In this document: positions 1-9,741 of the stretch, one piece after another | Layout of the letters: the number at the start of each line of letters is the position of its first letter | Numbering within the stretch: the stretch's first letter is position 1 | DNA from: Polytrichum commune | Lineage: Eukaryota; Streptophyta; Polytrichopsida; Polytrichales; Polytrichaceae | Length of the DNA stretch: 64,000 nt | Direction of reading: 5' to 3' | NCBI GenBank assembly: GCA_950295325.1 | Contig: OX485803.1 | Coordinates: 76,895,554 to 76,959,553, forward strand | Notes under the pieces: model-generated | Seen by the model: only the letters and a program-made list of their open reading frames with translations | Told to the model about the DNA's origin: nothing | Databases searched by the model: none | Position numbers and translations under genes: made by a program

Positions 1-1331
1 CCGCTTGGCGGAACCATCTTTTGGATTTCCGCCAGGAGATCCTTCATCGTCCGTGAGTACTTCACGAGAATGGGAAGGGTCTGCCTGGCGGAAGCGGGTT
101 CTCCGGATTCCATCATCTGGTCGTAGAGATGCGCCTTGTTGACGATCTCTGCCGGATGCCCCACCAGCTCCCGGATCCGGCTGAAGAGCACTGCCTGCTC
201 CGCGTGGTACTTCCGGATCTCTTCGCTCTTCTGACTCAGCTCCTGAGTCATAGCCGCTACCTGCGCGGTGAGGTGAGCATTCTCCGTCTTGGCCTGCTCG
301 AGCTCCTTCATGTCTGCCCTCTTGGCCAACTCTCGGAGAATATTTCCGGGTCCGCAGTCGTCCAGGGCCTGGTTCGCTCCTCGGACGATGTGCTCCAGCC
401 GGTAGTACTGGTGCTGCAGATCCTCCATCCCCTCCTGGACCCGCTTGAAGGGATTTTCCGGAAAGTCCCAAGCGGAGAGATCCACATTCCGCCAAGTGGT
501 CTCCCGGCTGGGCCCGGGTTTCGGATGATGATGAGGAGGAGGAGAGAGTGGCCTCGAGATTGTGGGTGGCGGGCTTCCGGGTGACGAGGGAGGTGCTTCC
601 GGAATGACAGGGTCGCTGGAAGTCTCCGTCTCGAAGTCCCCAACTTCCGGATGGAGCTTGTAGGTGACCTCGTCCGCCGCTATCGTCAGCAGGTCCTCCT
701 CCTCGGCCGTGAAACAGTCGAAGTGCTGATAGAGGTGCAGAATGAAGGGGGAGAGGAAGGAGGGTTTCCGGCCTATATGGGGGAGGGCCCGCCCTACTAT
801 CTCTTGAATGATTAAACCCCAGTTCACTGGCCGGACTCCGGACATAGCACCGAACAGGGTGTTAGCCATGGTGAGGCTAATCCGCTTTGGTTTGTCCGGG
901 TTGAGGATGGGCAGGAGGAACTCTAACACCCTCCGCTCCCTAAGGTTCCGGCAGTTCCCGGGGTGGAATCCGTCCTTCGGGTCTGCGTCCCCTCTAAATT
1001 TTCCGGCGAATAGGCCATCGCGGCGGCCGGCCCACCCCTCTGCAATTCCCCTCGGGAACCCGTAGACCCTATTCCACACATCCGGAGTCCAATTATCCGG
1101 ATCCCTCCTCTTGGTCCCTAACCACTGATTACCTCTCTCAAACTTGAATTCCCGGAGGGTGTTTTCCGCTCGGAGGTTCCATGGTTTGGCAAGCAATCCC
1201 GCACAGCCCATAACCCGGAGATCCTCCGCTAGCTCCTGCAATTCCCTGTCCTCCCTTGGAATTGCAGGTACGAGAGCTTTGAGCGGAATCGGAATGGGCT
1301 CCCTCTGATCTTCTTCCCGTGTTTCCGGCAT
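1..1331 (-). CDS. Unrecognised protein with C-terminal coiled coil, 3' part outside window
   Basis: Read on the minus strand from an ATG at 1331, one frame stays open for about 443 codons to the window edge, so no stop is visible. An in-frame TAA lies about 33 nt upstream of the ATG and there is no other Met between them, which fixes the start. The product begins MPETREEDQREPIPIPLKAL. Residues about 50-230 look folded (Trp/Gly-rich, with segments such as SFLSPFILHLYQHF). About 235-275 is a Pro/Ser/His-rich linker. About 300-440 is Glu/Gln/Lys-rich with heptad-like spacing, probably a coiled coil. I do not recognise the family. The layout (folded N-terminus, low-complexity linker, coiled coil) recalls plant transposon-borne proteins of unknown role, but no catalytic motif is visible. 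It is divergent to the MULE-type gene, and GC and CCGG content are higher than in the surrounding repeats. The openness and protein-like composition are seen; a transposon origin is inference. Confidence 0.75.
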   Translation of the reverse strand, partial: MPETREEDQREPIPIPLKALVPAIPREDRELQELAEDLRVMGCAGLLAKPWNLRAENTLREFKFERGNQWLGTKRRDPDNWTPDVWNRVYGFPRGIAEGWAGRRDGLFAGKFRGDADPKDGFHPGNCRNLRERRVLEFLLPILNPDKPKRISLTMANTLFGAMSGVRPVNWGLIIQEIVGRALPHIGRKPSFLSPFILHLYQHFDCFTAEEEDLLTIAADEVTYKLHPEVGDFETETSSDPVIPEAPPSSPGSPPPTISRPLSPPPHHHPKPGPSRETTWRNVDLSAWDFPENPFKRVQEGMEDLQHQYYRLEHIVRGANQALDDCGPGNILRELAKRADMKELEQAKTENAHLTAQVAAMTQELSQKSEEIRKYHAEQAVLFSRIRELVGHPAEIVNKAHLYDQMMESGEPASARQTLPILVKYSRTMKDLLAEIQKMVPPS

Positions 1332-1901
1332 CTTCCTCTCTTTTCTCAACTTCCGTCTCAATTACGGAAACTCTCTCCTCTCCGGGTTCCCTCTCTTCCG
1401 CTCAACTGCTACAGAGTCCCGGCAAGCCAACTGCCGGTGACTGGAAATTACTGAGTCCCAGCAATCCAACTGCTGGCGGCTCGAAAAACAAACACAGCCT
1501 CACCATTCTTTCACTCAACAATTTTCTCCTTACAAAAAGTGGGGAGGAGAAGGAAGAAACCCTTAAATATCCTTCCCCTCTTCCTTCCACTGTTACTGTT
1601 AGGGTTTAACAGAAAACGGTTGCCAACCGTTTTCCGACGGTTTTCCCCCAACCGTCATAAACCCGTTGTAACCGCCACTTCCGGACCGTTGGTTAATCTT
1701 GGCGCGACCGTTACTTGGTCCGGACCAGCGGTTCGGACCATGATTAAACGGTCCCCTAATCCAATTTGACGGACCGGTCATGATACTACTTTTTATCCTT
1801 TTTATCGCGCAAGGCGGGTTTAGAATGCCTTATTCCCTAGTACAATTAATTTATCCTAAAAGACCCTATTATCCTCATACAAACAGGGTAAAATACGGAA
1901 A
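1332..1901. promoter_or_regulatory. Divergent intergenic region between two coding units
   Basis: These 570 bp separate the start codons of two diverging genes and must hold both 5' leaders. Bases 1332-1610 are pyrimidine-rich on the plus strand. Bases 1610-1770 are dense in AACCG/CGGTT and GGACC/GGTCC words, including a perfect palindrome at 1612-1634. Bases 1780-1890 turn AT-rich with a TATA-like stretch near 1793-1803. AACGG-type words are known Myb-binding cores in plants; a regulatory role here is inferred from position and composition only. Confidence 0.35.
1612..1634. repeat. Perfect 23-bp palindrome with CGGTT/AACCG arms
   Basis: The arms GAAAACGGTTG and CAACCGTTTTC flank a single C. 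Further CCGTT/AACGG copies follow to about 1770. Confidence 0.7.
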
Positions 1902-3602
1902 ATGAATCCGTATTTCCGTATTTCCGTCGAATTTGGACTCCCACACTTTGCCTCACTTACCCCACCTCCATCGCAGGATCAGCCCTTCATCAATCCTCCC
2001 AGGATTCCACACTCGCCTACTGTAAGTCAACCATCTACTTCCAGACCCCCAGTTCACCCAGGTGTGTCTATAGATCGTCCCAGTGTTGTCCACCACTTGA
2101 AGTTGCTTGCAACCCGACCAGGGTCCAAGAACATCCTCAAGAGTATTGATTATGAATCTGTTAGGCATGAGAAGGTTGAGTTCCTCCCTTCTGTTTTTGA
2201 CGGCGACGTCATCTTTGAGTTCCCTCCTCTGGGAGCTGATGCTCCCCATTCCCATGCTAGACTCATGTTCGGAATGGACAAGCGTTTTGACGGTCATGCT
2301 TGGTGTAGGACAAAGACGTCTAACATTACCAATGATCTCGGCTTGACCTTCCGGTTTTCATGTTGTGTTGGCCATCTACGTTGTAATAACGAGGGTTGTG
2401 ATTACCTCAACCGCCCCAATCGGGCCACTACCGTCAACGAGACCGAATGGGAAGGCTGTACCGCCTCACCCTTCTCCGCAGGAGCTGATCCCCCAGCTGG
2501 GTCATCTCTCGTTTGTAAGGTCTGTAAGACACCACCCTACTGTCTTGATACTTGCCAAGCTAAGATGTACTATGTTCTTAGCAAAGGTGACATGACCCGT
2601 GCATGCATCCATATGGGTCATCACCATCACCCCGTTTCGCAAGGTGTCTGTAGAGAGTCTAAGGTCAAAATTCCTGATCTCATTGGTAGAGAGGTTGAGA
2701 GGACTCCCACCGCCACCAACTCTGCCATTGCATTGGCTGCAAGTAAAGAGTTCCTGGCCAAGTATCTTCTACGCACGGGATCTGATCCCAATAAAATTAT
2801 GGACCTGGAGTCCATGAAGTTTGTCATGGACATGTACCAACACCTCAGCACCCCGAGTATTCGAAACACAGTCACTTCCTTCAAGCGCATTGGGCGAGGG
2901 GGGATCATTGACAGCATCACCGGACTGAGAGGTCATAGCAGTTGGCCCTATGTGCAAGAAAACAAATTCCCAGGCCAAGGAAAGCTGTTGGAGAAAGTCT
3001 ATGTGTTCAAGATGTCCGAGGTGGGCCCTGGCTCTGGAGTGGACCTTGTCAGGAGAATGCAACCACACGGTGATCTGCAAGATGCTTGGGTCATGTTTGA
3101 CCATGTCAAGCGTGTCAAGGGGTGGACAACCATGGCTTGCCATGTCTATGACTCGGCCTACTGCCGGGTTATGACTATTGCAGTATGTGATATGCAGTCT
3201 GAGGATGTCATGGCGCAGAGCCTTCTTTGGCATGGGCTCAATGAAGTTATGCACAAACATGGCATTGCTAAAGTTAACTTCAAAGGGTTCATGGCGGACA
3301 GTGCACAAGCCAATTGGAATGCAGTTAGGATTATCTATGGCAGTGGTGATCCCAAGGTTCCTATGGAGTCTCGCGAGATGACATGTCTATTGCATTGGAC
3401 GGTGTCTATGGAACGCCACACCACCACCCACATCAAGCCCGACCTCCAACAGCAACACAAGTTGTTATGCAAGCAGTACAAGGATGCCAAGACTCCCGAG
3501 CAGTCCGAGTCCCGTTATCTTGCCATCCGGGCATGGTGGCTTTACTCTGGAGCTGCATCCGAGGAAGGAATCAAGGACCTTGATACATGGTTTGCATTCT
3601 GA
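1902..3602 (+). CDS. MULE-type transposase-like protein, N-terminal and catalytic part
   Basis: 566 codons from ATG 1902 to TGA 3600-3602. Residues 1-60 are Pro/Ser-rich. About 104-190 is a Cys/His region resembling the WRKY/GCM1-type zinc fold found ahead of MULE/FAR1-like transposases (CCVGHLRCNNEGC, then NETEWEG). About 205-250 carries CKVCKTPPYC and a His run (HMGHHHHP). About 395-566 matches the RNase H-fold MULE catalytic domain: candidate catalytic Asp in VYDSAY (about 417) and FMADSAQANW (about 466), then CLLHW. The protein stops at WFAF, but the same frame continues with HFLYRQWGGFMQ, as expected for the family. The TGA is therefore most simply a Trp codon changed to stop, and the reading probably continues to an intron at 3642. 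It could be a degenerate mobile element or a domesticated FAR1-like gene; the nonsense codon favours decay. Family call by motif, not by search. Confidence 0.72.
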   Translation: MNPYFRISVEFGLPHFASLTPPPSQDQPFINPPRIPHSPTVSQPSTSRPPVHPGVSIDRPSVVHHLKLLATRPGSKNILKSIDYESVRHEKVEFLPSVFDGDVIFEFPPLGADAPHSHARLMFGMDKRFDGHAWCRTKTSNITNDLGLTFRFSCCVGHLRCNNEGCDYLNRPNRATTVNETEWEGCTASPFSAGADPPAGSSLVCKVCKTPPYCLDTCQAKMYYVLSKGDMTRACIHMGHHHHPVSQGVCRESKVKIPDLIGREVERTPTATNSAIALAASKEFLAKYLLRTGSDPNKIMDLESMKFVMDMYQHLSTPSIRNTVTSFKRIGRGGIIDSITGLRGHSSWPYVQENKFPGQGKLLEKVYVFKMSEVGPGSGVDLVRRMQPHGDLQDAWVMFDHVKRVKGWTTMACHVYDSAYCRVMTIAVCDMQSEDVMAQSLLWHGLNEVMHKHGIAKVNFKGFMADSAQANWNAVRIIYGSGDPKVPMESREMTCLLHWTVSMERHTTTHIKPDLQQQHKLLCKQYKDAKTPEQSESRYLAIRAWWLYSGAASEEGIKDLDTWFAF

Positions 3603-3641
3603 CACTTTCTTTACCGTCAATGGGGTGGTTTCATGCAACTA

Positions 3642-3799
3642 GTGAATACCCACCCACTTTCTATTTCGCTTTTTGGTGTCAACTTTTTTTTTGGTTTTTT
3701 TTTTGGTTTTTTTGGTTTTTTTTTTTTTTGGTGTCAGTTTAGGCTTTTGGCCTGTTTTTGTGCAAAGCGTACTCACTACATTTTATTTACTTCTCTCAG
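3642..3799 (+). other. Predicted 158-bp GT-AG intron in the MULE-type gene
   Basis: The donor is GTGAAT at 3642, directly after codon CTA. The acceptor TTCTCTCAG ends at 3799, directly before codon AAT at 3800. Both sites are in phase 0, so splicing joins the catalytic domain to the following exon without changing frame. The interior is extremely T-rich (runs at 3686-3731), typical of plant introns. Not verified by transcript. Confidence 0.6.
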
Positions 3800-4231
3800 A
3801 ATTTCACAGATTCTAAGTTGGCAGAGATGCCATCTTGCAACCTCTCCGAGACAGTCCATAACAAATGGCTTCAGCAGTCTGGAAACCGTGGCTCTGATCT
3901 GTATGTTGCGACCGTGGATGATTTCGTGAGGGCGTTCATACAATGTACGAACTACTACGCCTACTTGAAGGGTGATCGCTCTGGTACTGGCCCAGGAAAA
4001 GAAGAACTCCGCCTTCGTGCTGCACAACGATCCGGTGACGCCAAGAGAATTGTTGCAGCACTCGAGCACATGCCTGGAGCAGAGCATTGGTGCACCTGCA
4101 AACCCCAACTCGAAGGAGAGGAGGTCTTTGGCACCACAAAACGCAAACTTGATATGCCCCCTGGTTCTGATCAAGATTCACATAGACCCGACAAGGTCGG
4201 TCAGCTTCTCTCATCCACGAGTGAGCACTAG
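3800..4231 (+). CDS. MULE-type transposase-like protein, middle part (exon 2)
   Basis: Open frame from the predicted acceptor: NFTDSKLAEMPS..., then a Trp/Arg/Gly segment and an acidic/basic helical stretch (VDDFVRAFIQCTNYYAYLKG), ending at TAG 4229-4231. This looks like the helical region between the catalytic and SWIM domains of MULE/FAR1-like proteins. The next coding segment lies in another frame (shift of one), so a frameshift or an unrecognised intron lies at roughly 4130-4230. A GT-AG pair at 4196-4230 exists, but 35 nt is too short for a plant intron. Confidence 0.6.
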   Translation, partial: NFTDSKLAEMPSCNLSETVHNKWLQQSGNRGSDLYVATVDDFVRAFIQCTNYYAYLKGDRSGTGPGKEELRLRAAQRSGDAKRIVAALEHMPGAEHWCTCKPQLEGEEVFGTTKRKLDMPPGSDQDSHRPDKVGQLLSSTSEH

Positions 4232-5213
4232 GTCAACCAAGGCACGCACTGATTCCGCCACACCATCAGACCTGCCCCTAACACAATCCCCCGAGAAATC
4301 GATTCCACAACGGGTCACCCAAGTCAATAACATTCACGAGACCCACTGCGATGTCTCCAAATGGCACATTTCTAGACTGCCCAAGACTTCCGCCAAGGCC
4401 TGCTTCGCCATGCAAGCTCGCACAAAGACCAAGTGCACCCAGAAGATCGTTCGGCATGGTAAAAGTACTCCAGCTCCTACGTACACCGGCTACATGCACG
4501 ACTACAAGAAGAACAAGGAATTCTTGACACAGTTCTTCTTCTGCAACGACGACATTAAGAGATGTGTTAAAGGCACTAGGAGGAAGTGGGTGCAGCACCG
4601 TCCGGATGTCCCGGATGTCTGGCCTGTCCTCACTGGGACAAACCTCACTCTCCAGGAGGTTCTGGCCCTTGAAGAAGGGGGATTCCAACTTCAGCAGCGT
4701 CAAGATGTGTCACCCAGAAGACTTTTCGGCAACTCCTCCAATGTTGCCTCATCCATGGCCGAACTCCCTACCCCGGCCCAAGCCGATCAATACCCTACGC
4801 TGAGGTTTGGAAAGAAGATCCGACGTAGTAACAACGGTCCATGCGTCCAACAACGCAACAAGTGGGAGTCAGCCCTCAACGTCGACGGACAAATCACCTC
4901 CGTCACAATGATACCTCACCCAGGGATCGGCTGCATCATTCTCTTCCAGTCCCGAAAGAAGGCTAAGGTTGAAGACTACCGTATCTCTATAAGCACCTTC
5001 CCGTCCTGCACATGCCCGGATTTTGTGGAGATGTCAGCAAGAGCACTTGGGAAGCGGCGCACTTGGGTGAACTGCAAGCACTTGTACTTCATCTTCCGTG
5101 TGACCTGCAACTGGGATCAAGACCAAGATACTTTCATCCATGCTCCGAGCCTTAGTTTCAATGAAGTGAAGCACCTCCTCGAAAGTGGAATCATGAAGCA
5201 TGTGGGACCTTAG
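4200..5213 (+). CDS. MULE-type transposase-like protein, C-terminal part with SWIM zinc finger
   Basis: Frame ending at TAG 5211-5213. A Ser/Thr/Pro-rich linker (about 4200-4320) leads into a basic folded region (HETHCDVSKW at about 4340, HDYKKNKEF at about 4500). The C-terminus holds a SWIM-type CxCxnCxH finger with Cys at 5007 and 5013, Cys at 5073 and His at 5079. SWIM fingers close the domain order of MULE and FAR1-like transposases and bind DNA or protein. The frame is open upstream to 3972, but that stretch overlaps the preceding exon in a less protein-like reading, so I take coding from about 4200. No terminal inverted repeats could be matched on either side of the gene, so its mobility is unproven. 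Confidence 0.7.
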   Translation, partial: VSFSHPRVSTRSTKARTDSATPSDLPLTQSPEKSIPQRVTQVNNIHETHCDVSKWHISRLPKTSAKACFAMQARTKTKCTQKIVRHGKSTPAPTYTGYMHDYKKNKEFLTQFFFCNDDIKRCVKGTRRKWVQHRPDVPDVWPVLTGTNLTLQEVLALEEGGFQLQQRQDVSPRRLFGNSSNVASSMAELPTPAQADQYPTLRFGKKIRRSNNGPCVQQRNKWESALNVDGQITSVTMIPHPGIGCIILFQSRKKAKVEDYRISISTFPSCTCPDFVEMSARALGKRRTWVNCKHLYFIFRVTCNWDQDQDTFIHAPSLSFNEVKHLLESGIMKHVGP

Positions 5214-6049
5214 CGTGGATACCCATAGGAGCTAGGCGGCCCCCCCCTTATTTATAAGTTCTCGCTAAGTCTTTCCTATTGCGTTGAGTATACTATAGTA
5301 TGAGTGCACGTTTTCCGAAAATATCGCTGATATATCAGACCTATCATTATCTACATGATTTGAATTGTATTCATTTTTAGATATCTATAAAGGTTTCTAA
5401 ATATTTATGGGTCTCTCCTTCCAACGGTAGTTTTAGATGTTATTGAATGGTACGAGTTTTGCTACTTTGCTTGAATGCTTGAATTTTTTGACTTAGAATT
5501 TTCTCTTACGTTGTGACCATAGCCTATGATTAAGCGGCTCTCACCATAATATGGAAAGTCAAAAGTTCCCTGGTTTAATTAGATAATGTGAACTAGTCTC
5601 TCTGAAAGGTACTGTAAAACCAAGTCTTTGTCCTTAAAGCCCTCAAAATTTGCACGGAAATAGGTCCATCATTTTTACTAAAAAAAGAGGTCCCACGATT
5701 TTTTCTATTTTTATTAATTTTATTACTATAATTGGAAAGCGTTGACTTTTTTCTGCTCACCGCTCACCGCTCACACGGTAGCGTCGTTGCACGCCACTTG
5801 CACTATCTTCTAAAATATGCATACTTTGTTTAAAGATATTTTTGGTCAACATAAATTTCTTGGCTTTATAAATATATGTTTTCCTTGTGTTTTTTCTGAT
5901 TTTTTCACAAAATTCGAAGTTAGTGTATAATCTTGAACCATTTTCACTTTAAAATATGCAAGGATCAAAAGATGTCCACTTTATCATGCTTGCACCCTGT
6001 AGTAGAGTTAGTTTTCATTAGCAACATATTTCATGTCAGGAGATACATA
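5214..6049. other. AT-rich stretch, nothing recognised
   Basis: Between the MULE-type stop and the LINE tail I see no convincing ORF, RNA or element end. The first 60 bp may be the 3' UTR of the MULE-type gene. Confidence 0.5.
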
Positions 6050-6064
6050 AAATAATAATAATAA
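6050..6064. repeat. (TTA)n 3' tail of the LINE
   Basis: ATAATAATAATAA on the plus strand (TTA repeats on the LINE sense strand) lies just outside the 3' UTR. Short simple-repeat tails instead of poly(A) are known for I-type LINEs. Confidence 0.55.
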
Positions 6065-6607
6065 CGTCGGGGATTTTTTGTACACCGACGTGAATGGGAG
6101 CCCGTTCCTCCATACTATGTTCATGTTTGACCAAGCATCACTGTACGGGTACTTCCTTCCTCTCGGAAGGTGGGCTCCTTGAGTTTTTGAAGAACGGACG
6201 TTGCGCCTGTCGTCTAGGGGGGATTAATAGGGGGGTTGTTTGTTTTCGAGCTTCCTTTTGTTTAATATTAGGTATGTGAGATATTTAATGGCAATTTGGT
6301 GTAGGTGTTTCATAAGTGTTTTGATCTCGTTTTTGGGTATTTTAAGTTTTTCTAGGTCTTCAATTGGTTGTTTGTGGATAGCTCCTCTAACACCTGCCGT
6401 GATGGTGACGAGGGGGTTGACTTGCCATCCGGCTGCTTTAAGTGTTTTGTATGAGGGGGTTGTATTTGATGGTTTTTTCACTATGCGTTGTATTTGGGAA
6501 TATGTCGTGGCAGTATGTGAATTCAATGAACTGTATGACATTTGATAAGGTTGGCGCTAGGGGGGGTTGGTTGTCCGTGGGAGCGCCTAGGACACATAGT
6601 ATATGCA
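6065..6607 (-). pseudogene. LINE segment 8: C-terminal coding end and 3' UTR
   Basis: Minus-strand reading 6541-6224 is open for 105 codons and ends KRKLENKQPPY. It contains a plausible helical C-terminus, and the 160 bp left of it is 3' UTR. It continues segment 7, from which it is separated by element B. The reading upstream of the first Met (about 6600-6541) is in a neighbouring frame, so one frameshift is present. Confidence 0.65.
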
Positions 6608-6774
6608 TGTGAACCCTTTGAGTGGTCCACCACTCCGCGGGATCACTTTTAGTTAGAATGTTAGCATTAAAAGTTAGAATTGATAGGGAATTTAGGGAAA
6701 ATTAGTTCATTTAGCATTTAGCCTAAAAGAAGGAAGGTCAAAATGAAACTAAGTAGTGCTAGAAGATAGCAAAG

Positions 6775-6915
6775 TAGAAAAAATGTGCTAGCTAGTAAAA
6801 ACAACTAGCTAAGCAAATATTAGTAGATGTTAGCTGTTAAGCAAATGTTAGTAGATGCTAGCTATTAAGCAGATGTTAGTAATTGCTAGCTAAGCAAGTG
6901 TTAGTTTATTAGTTA
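6775..6915. repeat. Degenerate short tandem repeats (GCTAGC/TTAG-rich)
   Basis: Four or five imperfect units of roughly 30-35 bp built from 'gatgttagc', 'taagcaa' and 'tgctagcta' words inside the LTR of B. Confidence 0.55.
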
Positions 6916-7639
6916 GTGTGAGGCACACAAGACTATTGGAGGTGTTTTACGTAAGAAGATAAAATCGGCTTGAAGACTTTTGAAGACAAAAAAGAAAGAG
7001 AGCAAGGGGGCTACTTGCCCACTTGCCCCCTTGCCAACTCGATGGCGGAAAAATTAGAAAGATTTCTAAAGGTTTTTTGTCGGAGCCACCTCGGCGAGAG
7101 GGTGGCAACCTCAACCGGGAAAACCCCCGAGCCAAAATTTCGGGAAAGGGTTTGAAAAATGGATCCGGTGGAGGAGGGGTCCAACCCTTTTGTGAGAGGG
7201 TTTAAAAACCCCTCCTTCCACCTTGTAGCTCTCTCTCTTCCTCTAATGCTTGGGCGAAGCCCTGCTTCAATGTAGTTAGGAAAAAATCCTTTAGCATGCA
7301 TTCTCAATGGCCTAAAAGAAAGGCTTGAGAACCTCCTCTACTCTCTCTCCTAGTTAGAATGTGTGTTTATTAACACACCAACAAAATGATTCCTTCTTTT
7401 GTAGAGGTAGGTTGGATGGTAGACTTTTGAGTGGAGGCATTGTAGACCTCATCTGCCAATGCCCTGAAGGCTTAGTTCAAAAGCTAGAACAAGATACTTA
7501 TCATTTTTCTCTTAGAGAGAATCCTATAGCTATTCATAGCCGTTTCCCATTTGTGATTTGGTTAAGATGACAATTAGTTATGAATTTTCAAAGATGGAGT
7601 AGAAAAACTGGGTGGTCTTGTGGGTAGCGGTTGCTGGAT

Positions 7640-8070
7640 CAGACCTGCGAGCCCAATAGGAATTTTAATTCCAAGAAATTATATTTTTCCCAAGTAGAAC
7701 TTTTGTGTAGCTTTCCAAAATGGCTTAGAACATTTGATTTGAGCATGATTTGAATCAGATATGAATTATGCAAGATGGGACACATAGTTTGAGAACTTTT
7801 GGTTGACTGCTGCATTACAGAGGACCTGCTAGGTTCACTTCGGCTTACCTTTCTAATCACATATTTTTATCAAATACATATTTTTAATATTTCTCCAGGG
7901 TCATATAGAACGTTTGATTTGAATAAGATTTGAATTAGATATGAATTGTTGAAGGTGAAATACATAGTTTAAGTCTTTTTGATTGACTGCTGTGTTACAA
8001 GGAGTCTGCTGAATTTTTATTAGCTTAACCTGCTGATGTCATAATTTTTCTAGTTAGAGCTTGTTCATAG
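7640..8070. repeat. Two or three diverged repeats of about 210 bp in the LTR of B
   Basis: The block around 7735-7815 (catttgatttgag, gatttgaatcagatatgaatt, ttgactgctg) recurs around 7905-7995 with the same word order, and partly near 8045-8110. Confidence 0.55.
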
Positions 8071-9607
8071 CTTTCCAATAGTATAAAGAAAGCCTAGATC
8101 CAAGTAGTAAGGAAGGTGCTATGAATTTTTGAAGTTAGAAGTTAGATAGGTGGGTTGGAAGGGTCGGTTGAATCGACCTCACACTTCCAACCCTCATAAC
8201 TTTTGCATTTCTTATCCGATTCAAGTGATTTTAGATCATTGGAAAGATAATTAGGTGCACTAAGTATAAATATTATTCTTAGGATTAAATTACAGTGCAG
8301 AATAAATACTTTATATTTTAATTGTTAACTAAGGTACGCTTACTACCAAACTAGTTACAAAGAAGGAGGCAAGGTCGACGCTAGGGAAGTGGAGCAAGGA
8401 AGGAGATAGCGGCTCGGCCTACATCGAGCCCAAATCAACCGAGGAGAATTGAGGTAAATTTACTAACGCTAGCCTTCCATTTAGGATTGGAGGGAGCGCG
8501 GCTAAGGTACGCATCTATAAACCCACTCACCTATCTCGTAAGGTCAAGTGGCTTGACCACTTGACCGCCAAGGGAATACCCAACTCCATTGTTTTCGGGG
8601 CCTTTGGTATGTTTTGTGGTAGTAGCTTCATTTACTAGCAAGTTTCGTGTATGGTAAGTCGGATTAATCACCGACACGACCATTCTGAATGTTGTTGGTG
8701 GAAAGGTGGGGTTAATGACCCGCGAATCCACTATTATGTTGTTGGCCCCATAGATTGGGAGTAATGACCCCAATTTATGAAGATTGCACAACAGGTTGAA
8801 CCTATAGGTTGCCCGTCACCCTGGTCCCATTGAGTTGCATTTCGTTGTCTATCCAGTGTAAACACATTTAACAATCAAAACATACAAAATAAATCGTGAA
8901 CCCTTGTTGGCAAGAGACCCGAATCGGAAACTTAACTCGGTAGAGTGACACCACCCTTCGAACCATTGATGTCCGAAGGGTTTGAGATGTTACTCGACCT
9001 TCAAAGGACCTGCACGAGGCCTTAGAAGGTTCCGAGGTAAGGGGTGCACCAACCAGGTAAGGGGTGATGCCTAATATGTTAATGTAGTGAGTTAGGACGT
9101 GCAAACAAAAGTAAGTAATTAAGAAGGAATTTGTGTGAAGGGTGGGACTTAGGCCAAGTTCCCCCGCTTAGAAAACTAAATAGAACTAAATAAAGAAATA
9201 GGAAGAATTGAATGGTCCATCAAATTGTCGTTATTCCGTTCGTTGAGTTAGGGTGGTATGAGTCACACCCGGTTGGGTGTATTAGAATCATCCCAATTTA
9301 CAAATTAGGATTGCCTTGGTTTCAAGGCTGGTGCGTCTGCGCGTAGAATAAGTTGTAGGTTAAGGTTAGAACTAGATATGAAATTGGTTAGTGGAGTTTA
9401 AAGCCACACTAGTAAAAAACTAAGGCCCAACCTCCGGAGGTACTACGACGCATATTTAATCTCCCTTAAAAGTCTAACTATTCACGTTATACACCTATCA
9501 TCCGGGTTCGGGTTGGGCACCTGCAAATGCAGGCCACCTTCACCGAAGGACTTGTGTGATACTTTTAGGCTCCCTCGAAAGGGGGTGGCCCAAAAGTACC
9601 ACATAAT

Positions 9608-9625
9608 TGGTGCGTATGCCGGGAG
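9608..9625 (+). other. Primer-binding site of element B, tRNA-Asp-like
   Basis: TGGTGCGTATGCCGGGAG begins 4 bp after the LTR. It resembles the TGGCGCCGTTGCCGGGGA site used by Tat/Athila elements, with several changes. The match is from memory of the family. Confidence 0.5.
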
Positions 9626-9741
9626 GGTGGATGCCCCTGCCATGCTCGGATGATATTTCTTTGAGTACTTATACGTTTAGACTAAGAGAAGAAGAGTTTA
9701 GTCCAATAGAAGTTAGTCATACGTCATGGGCCACGTGTGCT

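Larger units (their letters stand above)
6608..9603 (+). repeat. 5' LTR of element B, 2996 bp
   Basis: Starts TGTGAACCC, ends AAGTACCACA. Its last 77 bp recur at 11345-11421. It contains small tandem arrays (see separate entries) and no convincing ORF. Confidence 0.8.

Noticed and set aside
308..643. 111-codon minus-strand ORF starting at 643
   Set aside because: It is in a different frame from the uninterrupted reading 1331 to 1, which is longer and more protein-like.
4196..4230. 35-nt GT-AG intron to explain the frame change in the MULE-type gene
   Set aside because: Far shorter than plant introns; a frameshift or a longer unrecognised intron is more likely.
7011..7307. Overlapping short ORFs at 6947-7307
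   Set aside because: Within the LTR of B, several frames on both strands, no recognisable features.
9607..9741. Upstream start of Gag at 9607
   Set aside because: The first 45 codons overlap the primer-site leader and lack Gag character; ATG 9742 is preferred.
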